From Pseudomonadales bacterium (GTDB lineage Bacteria; Pseudomonadota; Gammaproteobacteria; Pseudomonadales; Azotimanducaceae), in NCBI GenBank assembly GCA_028279305.1, contig JANQOA010000368.1:97582-161581 (forward strand): DNA of 64,000 nucleotides. Direction: 5' to 3'. Every line of letters starts with the position of its first letter. Position 1 is the first letter of the stretch. The notes below the pieces were generated by a model. It did no database searches, had not been told where the DNA came from, and saw nothing but the letters and a program-made list of their open reading frames with translations. The translations under genes and the position numbers were made by a program. Below, piece after piece: positions 1-6,151 of the stretch.

Positions 1-1134
1 GCATTTCGTCTTTTCGGCAAACTTGCCCAGCGCAACCCGGGCTTCAACTTTCGCCAACATGTTACCCAGGCAGAAATGCGGGCTGCCGCCAAAGCTCTGG
101 TGCGCCACATCTTTTCTTTCGATCAGAAACTGATCCGGGTTTTCAAAGTTGCGCGGGTCGCGATTGGCGCAGGCGAGCATCTGCCAGATGACGGCGTCGG
201 CCGGAATGACCACATCACCGATCTGAAACGGCTGCCTGAGTACGCGCCAGTTGAACAGGATGGGGGCGTCGTACCTCAGACACTCCTCTATGCAGCGGTT
301 AATCAGGTCAGGGCGGTCCCGAAGCAACGCCATTTGATCCGGGTGTTCGATCAGCGCTCTTGTGCCATTGCCAATCAGCCCGATCGTGGTTTCAAAACCC
401 GCAACAATAATGCCAATGGCCTGCAAAACAACCTCGCCATCGGTGAGGCGGTCACCCTCTTCTTCCGCCCGAATGAGTTCGCTGACAAAATCATCCCGCA
501 GGTTCTTGCGGCGTTCCTTGACCATCTGATCAAAATAGTCAGCCATCTCGTTGCCGGCTTGCACCAGGGATTGAATAACCTCTTCGGGGAGAAACTTGGC
601 GAAGAACGCGTTGGTTCTGGCCGCGGTCCAACGGGCAAAAATTTCCCTGTCCTGTTCCGGAACCCCCATAATTCGACAAACAATTTGCGACGGCACCAGC
701 TTGGCAAGATCTTCAATGATATCCATGCCGCCGCGCTGCAGCGCCTTCTGCAGAGTTTCATCAACAATGTCAGCGGCTTCCACTTCATAACGCTTAACCA
801 CTCGCGCGTTAAACGATTTAAACAACAGCTTGCGCAGGCGGATATGCGCTTCATCATCCATGTTGAGAACAAACTCGCGAAAGCTGCCGCGTTCATCGGA
901 CGAATGAAAATTCGGAGATTCACCACTCGCCAGGGTCATACTTGTGTCGGCATCTTTGAACAAGCTCTTGATGTCATCAAACCGCGTGATCCGATAGGTT
1001 CCAACAGGTGTCAAATTGACACGGTGCTCTTCACGCAGCTTATTCAAGGCAGGATAGGGATCATCCCTGAAAGTCGGCTCGAAAGGATCCGCCCCCGCCC
1101 AGGTTGGGCCCAGTTCTGTTGCTACACTTGTCAT
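1..1134 (-). CDS. Cytochrome P450, C-terminus cut by window edge
   Basis: Heme-thiolate monooxygenase, probably cytoplasmic and fed by ferredoxin. The minus-strand frame is open from an ATG at 1134 to base 1 (378 codons seen). Landmarks: I-helix AGFETT at 245-250, K-helix ExxR within EECLRYDAP (about 283-291), and the heme loop FGGSPHFCLG at 348-357 with ligand Cys355. The position that is normally the second loop Gly (FGxGxHxCxG) is Ser351. Perhaps 20-40 residues are missing. It starts 13 bp after the stop of the SDR gene, so it is probably the last gene of the deazaflavin-fold/SDR/P450 operon. The substrate cannot be told. The plus-strand reading frame over this stretch is a shadow. Confidence 0.93.
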   Translation of the reverse strand, partial: MTSVATELGPTWAGADPFEPTFRDDPYPALNKLREEHRVNLTPVGTYRITRFDDIKSLFKDADTSMTLASGESPNFHSSDERGSFREFVLNMDDEAHIRLRKLLFKSFNARVVKRYEVEAADIVDETLQKALQRGGMDIIEDLAKLVPSQIVCRIMGVPEQDREIFARWTAARTNAFFAKFLPEEVIQSLVQAGNEMADYFDQMVKERRKNLRDDFVSELIRAEEEGDRLTDGEVVLQAIGIIVAGFETTIGLIGNGTRALIEHPDQMALLRDRPDLINRCIEECLRYDAPILFNWRVLRQPFQIGDVVIPADAVIWQMLACANRDPRNFENPDQFLIERKDVAHQSFGGSPHFCLGNMLAKVEARVALGKFAEKTKC

Positions 1135-1147
1135 CTCTGCTACTCCT

Positions 1148-1894
1148 TCACTGCGCGGACCAGCCGCCGTCGATGGACATTGCTTCCCCGGTCACAAAAC
1201 TCGCCTCATCCGAAAGCAGCCAGACAACCGCCTTGGCAATCTCGTCGGGGCAGCCGATTCGCGCCATGGGTGCCATTTCCGCCAGCGCATTTTCATCAAT
1301 ACCGGCGTCCTCCAGATGTCCGATAATGGGCGTTCGTACCGCTCCGGGGCACACCGCATTCACCCGCACACCCGCGTTGGCATATTCAACCGCTGCAGAT
1401 TTGGTAAGCCCGATCACCCCATGTTTGGACGCAACGTAGGCGCATTGCCCCGGCAGCGCGACAAGCCCGGCGACCGACGCGTTGTTGACAATTGCACCCC
1501 CATGGTTCCTGAAATGAAGAAGCTCCTGTTTCATGCACAGCCATACACCTTTCAAATCAACCGCGACTACCCGGTCAAAATCTTCTTCACTGGTATCAGC
1601 AAGCGGCAGCGTGGCGGAACCAATGCCGGCGTTATTGAAAGCGCCATCCAGGGAACCAAAAGCATCGAGGGTGTCGTTGAACCCCGCTTCGACCTGCCGG
1701 GCGTCTGTTACATCGACGATAAAACCGCGGCAGCGCCCGGTCGAGAGAGAAGCGCACTGCATGGCCTGCTCGATCTGCTCGGGATCCAGATCCCATAAGG
1801 CAACAGATGCTCCGGAAGCGAGCAGGTGCTTACTGGTCGCCAGGCCAATTCCCGAAGCACCGCCGGTAACGATAATCACCTTATCCTCAAGCAT
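1148..1894 (-). CDS. SDR-family NAD(P)-dependent oxidoreductase
   Basis: A 248-residue classical short-chain dehydrogenase. Visible are the Rossmann motif TGGASGIG (10-17), acidic Asp35 after the second strand (suggesting NAD rather than NADP), NNAG (87-90), and the catalytic set Ser140, Tyr153 and Lys157 in YVASK. The C-terminal GGWSAQ ending is typical. It overlaps the end of the upstream deazaflavin-fold gene by 8 bp and precedes the P450 by 13 bp. It is therefore likely co-transcribed and may oxidise an alcohol made by the P450, which is inference from order only. Confidence 0.93.
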   Translation of the reverse strand: MLEDKVIIVTGGASGIGLATSKHLLASGASVALWDLDPEQIEQAMQCASLSTGRCRGFIVDVTDARQVEAGFNDTLDAFGSLDGAFNNAGIGSATLPLADTSEEDFDRVVAVDLKGVWLCMKQELLHFRNHGGAIVNNASVAGLVALPGQCAYVASKHGVIGLTKSAAVEYANAGVRVNAVCPGAVRTPIIGHLEDAGIDENALAEMAPMARIGCPDEIAKAVVWLLSDEASFVTGEAMSIDGGWSAQ

Positions 1895-2360
1895 CTGCGG
1901 TGCTTGCCTTTCTTCTCAATACAACCACCGGAATCTGCCGGTCGGTCGCTTCCTGATAGCTGATATAGGGAGGATAGATGCCTGCCATCTTCTCCCATAA
2001 ACGCGCACGTTCGTCTCCCGCAGCGACCCGGGCCGCAGCTTTGAAGCGCTCAGCCTTAATTTGAACATCCGCCTCCCCACTGGCCATGAGGTTCAGGTAC
2101 CACGCCGGGTGATGGGTGTGTCCCGCCTTGGATGCAACAATCACAATGTCTTCACCGTCCTCACCAAAAATCAGCGGCAACACCAGTTCATTACCTGATT
2201 TTCGGCCAATTGTTCTAAGGATCAGCGTTGTCACAACACCGGCCCCGCCGACTAGCGTTGAATCCCAGAGATAGCCGTCCTCACCATCTGTTTCCAGATA
2301 TCGCCGTAAGTGTTCATGCAAAGGGTCGGTCAGTTCTTTTGGAAATCCATCAAGCTTCAT
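1887..2360 (-). CDS. Deazaflavin-dependent nitroreductase-fold protein (DUF385/PF04075-like)
   Basis: A 157-residue protein beginning MKLDGFPKEL. The core has LRTIGRKSGN (about 55-64) and HHPAWYLNL, hallmarks of the DDN/split-barrel family that binds F420 in actinobacteria. A longer upstream frame exists, but it would run through the palindrome and promoter region, and the ATG at 2360 matches the usual start of the family. It is first in the operon with the SDR and P450 and divergent from a TetR gene. F420 is uncommon in proteobacteria, so the true cofactor is unclear. Confidence 0.85.
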   Translation of the reverse strand: MKLDGFPKELTDPLHEHLRRYLETDGEDGYLWDSTLVGGAGVVTTLILRTIGRKSGNELVLPLIFGEDGEDIVIVASKAGHTHHPAWYLNLMASGEADVQIKAERFKAAARVAAGDERARLWEKMAGIYPPYISYQEATDRQIPVVVLRRKASTADA

Positions 2361-2402
2361 GATTGTTAACTCCACTTTCTCTAACTCATCGGCGCACAAG
2401 TT

Positions 2403-2434
2403 TAGAGGGTTTCCTCTATAGAGTAAACCCTCTA
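2403..2434. promoter_or_regulatory. 32-bp near-perfect palindrome, candidate TetR operator
   Basis: The left half, TAGAGGGTTTCCTCTA, pairs with the right half at 15 of 16 positions; the core CTCTATAGAG is itself a perfect palindrome. It lies between the divergent deazaflavin-fold gene (start 2360) and the TetR gene (start 2503). That is the usual place for an autoregulatory operator. The T-run on its right side also makes a terminator-like hairpin possible, but the divergent context argues against that. Confidence 0.6.
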
Positions 2435-2502
2435 TTTTTTGGACGCCGCGGACGCGCGCTGTTACGATTACACCTGTCTGTTGATCGGAAGAAGATCGAA
2501 AC

Positions 2503-3138
2503 GTGAGTAACAAGCAAAGAATCATCGATGCGACCATAGAACTGATGAATGAACGCGGCGGCGCTGTCGGCACCACCCAATTGGTCGAACACCTGTCGAT
2601 CAGCCCGGGTAACCTGTACTACCACTTCCGCAACCGCGAAGAGATTCTGGCGGAGGTATTAGCCCAACTGCGGCTTGATCTGGACGAGGTGCTGATTCTG
2701 GAAGCAGATGAGGTTCCAGACGCCCGGCATCTCGCCGAGGTACTGATAGGCGGTGCCAGAGTGCTTTGGCGTTACCGGTTCTTTTTCTCTTCTTCGATTG
2801 AACTGGTCTCGAGAGAAGAAGCCCTGGTCACCAGTTATCGGGATTTCTGCATTCGAGGGACGCGTCAGGTTGAGACAATTCTCGATCGCCTGCTTGTACC
2901 ACCGGTTGGAATAGTACGCTTGAGCAGGAAAGATCAGGCTAAGCTGGCTGAGACACTATGGGTTTTGTGGACCAGCTGGCCACGTTATGCCGAGCTTCTG
3001 GCAGGCCAAGGGAGTTCCGAAAAGGAGATACTGCGTAATCACGAAGCCCTCGAGTTCGTACTCAAACCTTACTTCGAGCCCAAGTTTTACAGATCAGTAG
3101 TCGCTCAAACCAGAACACTGCAGGTTCTGGAAGGATAG
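2503..3138 (+). CDS. TetR/AcrR-family transcriptional regulator
   Basis: A 211-residue regulator with a GTG start preceded by a GGAAGAAG purine stretch. The N-terminal HTH spans roughly residues 5-50, ending in SPGNLYYHFRNREEI, the recognition-helix signature of the family. The C-terminal half is an unassigned ligand and dimer domain. It is divergent from the deazaflavin-fold/SDR/P450 operon with a strong palindrome between them, so it is probably the local repressor of that operon and of itself. Confidence 0.92.
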   Translation: MSNKQRIIDATIELMNERGGAVGTTQLVEHLSISPGNLYYHFRNREEILAEVLAQLRLDLDEVLILEADEVPDARHLAEVLIGGARVLWRYRFFFSSSIELVSREEALVTSYRDFCIRGTRQVETILDRLLVPPVGIVRLSRKDQAKLAETLWVLWTSWPRYAELLAGQGSSEKEILRNHEALEFVLKPYFEPKFYRSVVAQTRTLQVLEG

Positions 3139-3141
3139 ATA

Positions 3142-3181
3142 GGTCTCACCGATAGAACCAAGCAGCGGTTAAATCGAGACC
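3142..3181. terminator. Bulged stem-loop between convergent genes
   Basis: GGTCTC (3142-3147) pairs with GAGACC (3176-3181), with inner pairings GAT/ATC and AACC/GGTT around the loop AAGCAGC. It fills the gap between the converging TetR and GNAT genes. No long T-run follows, so termination is plausible rather than shown. Confidence 0.4.
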
Positions 3182-3182
3182 C

Positions 3183-3620
3183 TCAGTCGTCCATTGCACC
3201 GTCCCAGTCGTATACGACAATGTCTTGTGTTTCACGTGCCTTTAACTTGCGGTACAAACCTCTCGCTTCGTCGTTGTCCAGCTCAGTCGCTAGCCAAATT
3301 CCGACTGAGCCTTTCTTTCTTGCCAGGTTGATAAGCCTGTATACCAACTCTGAAGCTATTCCCCGTCTCCGCCATTCTTCATTGACCCCTACTTCAGCGA
3401 CAAAGAAGGCTGGTGCCTTATCCGGATGTAACAACATGGTGCCCGATGCGATACCCACAGGTACATTGTCAACGGTAGCGAAGATAAGATCATGGTTTGG
3501 GTCATCTACAAACGCATTAAGTTGCTCTGGAATGACGTCTTCGTCAAATACATCCGAATCAACCAGCACACCTGCATTGTGAGCGTTAAGCACGTGGAAT
3601 TCGGGGGCTACTAATTCCAT
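3183..3620 (-). CDS. GNAT N-acetyltransferase, AAC(3)-I-like
   Basis: A 145-residue GNAT protein. The acetyl-CoA pyrophosphate loop is VNEEWRRRGIASEL (about 79-92), followed by an amphipathic helix and the ELDNDEARGLYRKL motif near the C-terminus. The N-terminal LVDSDVFDEDVIPEQL stretch recalls the aminoglycoside 3-N-acetyltransferase I group, but acceptor specificity cannot be read from sequence. It starts 2 bp after the MarR stop, so it is translationally close to and probably co-transcribed with the YHS and MarR genes. Confidence 0.88.
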   Translation of the reverse strand: MELVAPEFHVLNAHNAGVLVDSDVFDEDVIPEQLNAFVDDPNHDLIFATVDNVPVGIASGTMLLHPDKAPAFFVAEVGVNEEWRRRGIASELVYRLINLARKKGSVGIWLATELDNDEARGLYRKLKARETQDIVVYDWDGAMDD

Positions 3621-3622
3621 GG

Positions 3623-4123
3623 CTATTCTTCTGTCAGAAAGGTTTCTTCAACGGGACAAACATCGCATGCATCACCGTCGCACAGCCGGCACATCTGGTA
3701 GGCATGCCGTTCACTCATCACGGAAGCCGCAAGGAGTTTGGCCAACATACTGTCCAGTGCTTCTCGCTCTTGGGAAGTTAAAAATTGAATGAATACCTCT
3801 AGAGCCCGGTTCCTTGCACGCAGCACTTCCTTACTTTTCTTTGTACCCTTAGCCGAGAGATGCAATGCGACTGCTCGCCCATCAGTAGCCTGATCGCGAA
3901 CAACCAAACCTTGGGCAGCTAGTTTGTCCACCAACCTAACGGATGCTGAGTGAGAGCGGTTGATGGCTTGTTGCAAAAAATCGATTTGCTGACCTGGTGC
4001 AACGCCGATGCTCACCAACGCGGCGGCTTCAGTTGGGTTGAGACCACAATCTTCTTCGATGGCTTTTAGCTGCTGATCTGTAGCTAACTGCGCAAGCGCG
4101 CCGAGTAAGTTAGTTGTGCGCAT
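3623..4123 (-). CDS. MarR-family regulator with C-terminal four-cysteine tail
   Basis: A 166-residue winged-helix protein beginning MRTTNLLGAL. The wing region has DQATDGRAVALHLSAKG (about 77-93), typical of MarR. The C-terminus carries C145-x2-C148-x4-C153-x2-C156, suggesting a metal or redox site. The start codon lies inside the end of the YHS gene (14-bp overlap); an in-frame extension upstream is unlikely. Neighbours are a YHS protein and a GNAT enzyme. A 15-bp palindrome at the YHS start codon is a candidate target. Confidence 0.9.
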   Translation of the reverse strand: MRTTNLLGALAQLATDQQLKAIEEDCGLNPTEAAALVSIGVAPGQQIDFLQQAINRSHSASVRLVDKLAAQGLVVRDQATDGRAVALHLSAKGTKKSKEVLRARNRALEVFIQFLTSQEREALDSMLAKLLAASVMSERHAYQMCRLCDGDACDVCPVEETFLTEE

Positions 4124-4613
4124 ATTTTGCCCGTTGTCGTGCTGGTTCGAGTGTCGGCCAAATTTGATCACCGAGATCAATACGCTCAGCCGCATTAACT
4201 TGCCACATGGCCTTCACTTCTGCGTCGTAATTGAAATAAAGCCTTCCATCAACAATCTCCCAAGCGTATGGGTCAATGTAAGCCGTATAACCTTCCGAAA
4301 CTGCATATGCACAATAGCCGCCATATGCCGGGACGTAGCGTTCGGGATCTTCGCGGAACTTTAGAAGGTTTTCCTCTGAACTAAAAAGCCAAAGCGCACC
4401 GAGATATTCCACTGAATGAAGCCTGCTGCCCTGACGCGGGGAGCCCGATTTAAAATAGGACACGGGATCAAAGCCATCAATTGCCCCGTTTGCAGTTGAA
4501 TACACAGCAGCTGAAGCGAAACCGCCTGTGACCAGTTTAAGAACTAATACTGTACTTATTCCCAGCGCAACTACGGTCGATAGCCCGATTGCCAGCTTTT
4601 TATATGTATGCAT
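4110..4613 (-). CDS. YHS-domain protein with N-terminal membrane anchor/signal
   Basis: A 167-residue protein. A hydrophobic segment at about 6-30 (IGLSTVVALGISTVLVLKL) indicates a signal anchor and export. A YHS domain follows: AIDGFDPVSYF, GSRLHSVEYLGALWLFSS, REDPERYVPAYGGYCAYAVS. This is the usual pattern of exported YHS proteins thought to bind metal. The ATG at 4613 is chosen because the longer frame reads through the divergent promoter region. It is first in the YHS/MarR/GNAT operon. Confidence 0.88.
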   Translation of the reverse strand: MHTYKKLAIGLSTVVALGISTVLVLKLVTGGFASAAVYSTANGAIDGFDPVSYFKSGSPRQGSRLHSVEYLGALWLFSSEENLLKFREDPERYVPAYGGYCAYAVSEGYTAYIDPYAWEIVDGRLYFNYDAEVKAMWQVNAAERIDLGDQIWPTLEPARQRAKYAHN

Positions 4614-4621
4614 AATGCATA
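4607..4621. promoter_or_regulatory. 15-bp perfect inverted repeat, candidate MarR operator
   Basis: TATGCAT-A-ATGCATA overlaps the start codon of the YHS gene (4613) and faces the divergent hydrolase gene at 4706. AT-rich sequence with TATTATAC follows at once. MarR proteins bind palindromes of about this size, and a MarR gene is second in the operon. The link is inference. Confidence 0.45.
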
Positions 4622-4705
4622 TTATACACCCCTTCGGTCGAAAATGGAACCTCCAGGCACCGTTCCGAGCTATCATGAGAAGCAAAGACGCTTTTGGAGT
4701 TTGGC

Positions 4706-5560
4706 TTGGCAAAACTAACGCTGCAATCCACAACTCTTGAGTACACTGAAAGCGGCAGTGGTCAACCGATTGTGCTAGTCCATGGCTCAGCAAGTGACTT
4801 CAGGACATGGGACCAACAAATGGGCGAACTCGAGTCGCGTTTTCGAGTGGTCAGATACAGTCGCCGTTACCATTGGCCCAACGAACCTATCGCTGAGGGA
4901 GCAGAATATGCAATGTCTGACCAGGTCGACGACTTGGAGCAATTGCTGCAACAACTAGGTCTTGCGGGTGCGCACATTGTCGGCCACTCATACGGTGCTT
5001 ACCTGGCGCTGATGGTAGCGATAAGAAATCCGACCTTGTTGGGCCGCCTGGTTCTTGCTGAGCCTCCAGTGATACCTCTTTTCACCAGCTTTCCGCCCAA
5101 ACCGCAGGAGGTTCTATGGTTGCTGGTGACTAAACCCAATACCGCTTTACCTATAATTAGATTTGCAGCCACTGGCCTTGGACCAGCTTCTTCAGCTGCC
5201 AAAAATGATGATATGGAGACTGCGACCGCTCATTTTGGAAAAGCAGTGTTAGGCAGTGACGCTTTTAAAAACCTCTCGCAAGCACGCATGCAACAGGTCC
5301 GGATCAACAGCAGCAAGGCGGAATTGCTCAGTGATAGTTTCATGACCCCGTTGGATGAGAACGATGTAAGGCATATTAAGGCTCGAACGCTTCTGGTAAC
5401 GGGGGATCAAAGCCCAATAGTTTTTCATCGACTCATCGATGGATTGGAAGAATTGCTGCCCAACAGGGAGCGCGTGAATATACCGAAAGCCTCGCACATC
5501 ATGCATGAAGACAATTCCGCGGCGTTCAATCGAGCCGTATTGTCGTTTCTCGGAGCATAG
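4706..5560 (+). CDS. Alpha/beta hydrolase
   Basis: A 284-residue alpha/beta-hydrolase fold protein. Oxyanion-hole motif VLVHGSAS (23-30), nucleophile elbow GHSYG with Ser95, a likely acid in VTGDQSP, and catalytic His in ASHIMHEDN near the end. The start is taken as TTG 4706 because GGAG at 4696-4699 sits 6 bp before it; a second in-frame TTG at 4694 lacks such a site. It is divergent from the YHS/MarR operon. The ester, lactone or other substrate is unknown. Confidence 0.88.
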   Translation: MAKLTLQSTTLEYTESGSGQPIVLVHGSASDFRTWDQQMGELESRFRVVRYSRRYHWPNEPIAEGAEYAMSDQVDDLEQLLQQLGLAGAHIVGHSYGAYLALMVAIRNPTLLGRLVLAEPPVIPLFTSFPPKPQEVLWLLVTKPNTALPIIRFAATGLGPASSAAKNDDMETATAHFGKAVLGSDAFKNLSQARMQQVRINSSKAELLSDSFMTPLDENDVRHIKARTLLVTGDQSPIVFHRLIDGLEELLPNRERVNIPKASHIMHEDNSAAFNRAVLSFLGA

Positions 5561-5581
5561 TTGAATGACCGTTCCTGGCCG

Positions 5582-5598
5582 ATCCGAGCAGCTCGGGT
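5582..5598. terminator. Short GC-rich hairpin between convergent genes
   Basis: ATCCGAG-CAG-CTCGGGT forms a 7-bp stem (one wobble pair) between the hydrolase stop (5560) and the converging small gene (stop 5613). There is no T-run, so the terminator role is tentative. Confidence 0.35.
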
Positions 5599-5612
5599 CC
5601 GATGTATCACAG

Positions 5613-5975
5613 CTAGTGCTGAACGTTGGGATTTGCAAACGTCCCGGTTTGATCTTCACCCTCAGCCGGATTGATACACGTAAAGTCCTTCTCAATCAGA
5701 ATACTGGTCTCACCATCGTCCAGCGGTGCAACGCCTCGTATGGATACCTGGTCAGTAGCCGCCCACCTTTGCGCAATATCGTTTGATATGGACACCTCAA
5801 TAGTCGAATCCACAAATTGCGCCTGCACATCCCTGCCGCCTACGGACAATTGATAGAAAAGTGTCCCGCCAGGCATACTGGTTTTGCCCACAACATCCCT
5901 ACCGGCCGCAATGGCTTCAACCTCGGGTTCCAACAGCCGGAGCCGAATCGAGTCTTCTAAGAGCCGCAATTTCAC
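5613..5975 (-). CDS. Small DUF7009-like protein
   Basis: A 120-residue acidic protein beginning MKLRLLEDSIRLRLLEPEV, which resembles small proteins of the DUF7009 type as I recall them; function unknown. No signal or membrane segment is seen. The GTG start follows AGGAGGTGG at good spacing and overlaps the stop of the 59-residue gene as GTGA, so translation is probably coupled. It is the last gene of the acetylene-hydratase-like operon, suggesting an accessory or maturation role, which is inference from position only. Confidence 0.78.
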   Translation of the reverse strand: MKLRLLEDSIRLRLLEPEVEAIAAGRDVVGKTSMPGGTLFYQLSVGGRDVQAQFVDSTIEVSISNDIAQRWAATDQVSIRGVAPLDDGETSILIEKDFTCINPAEGEDQTGTFANPNVQH

Positions 5976-6151
5976 TGGGTTACCACCTCCTGCTTATCTC
6001 GTTGCTTCCGCTTGGGAGCAGGCAGAAACACCTTCTTTACGAAGCCGTCTACGCCTGTATGCTTGAACGTGAACATCTTGTTGGCGACCCTGGACATCAC
6101 CTTGGACTTCAGCTCAAGCATCCGGTGTTGATGCGCCGTTCTTTTGGTCAT
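5972..6151 (-). CDS. 59-residue basic protein coupled to the molybdo/tungsto-enzyme gene
   Basis: Reads MTKRTAHQHRMLELKSK at the start and is rich in Lys and Arg throughout, ending DKQEVVTQ. The ATG overlaps the stop of the large enzyme gene as ATGA (6151-6148), and its own TGA overlaps the next GTG start as GTGA. Such 4-bp overlaps on both sides are strong evidence that the frame is translated. No family recognised. It could be a chaperone, cofactor-delivery factor or small subunit. Confidence 0.72.
   Translation of the reverse strand: MTKRTAHQHRMLELKSKVMSRVANKMFTFKHTGVDGFVKKVFLPAPKRKQRDKQEVVTQ

Noticed and set aside
76..1326. Long plus-strand frame of 416 codons
   Set aside because: It is antisense to the P450 and SDR, which have full motif sets. 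The plus-strand translation has no recognisable family.
2361..2576. Upstream extension of the deazaflavin-fold protein
   Set aside because: It would run across the palindrome and into the TetR coding region, and the extra sequence has no family match.
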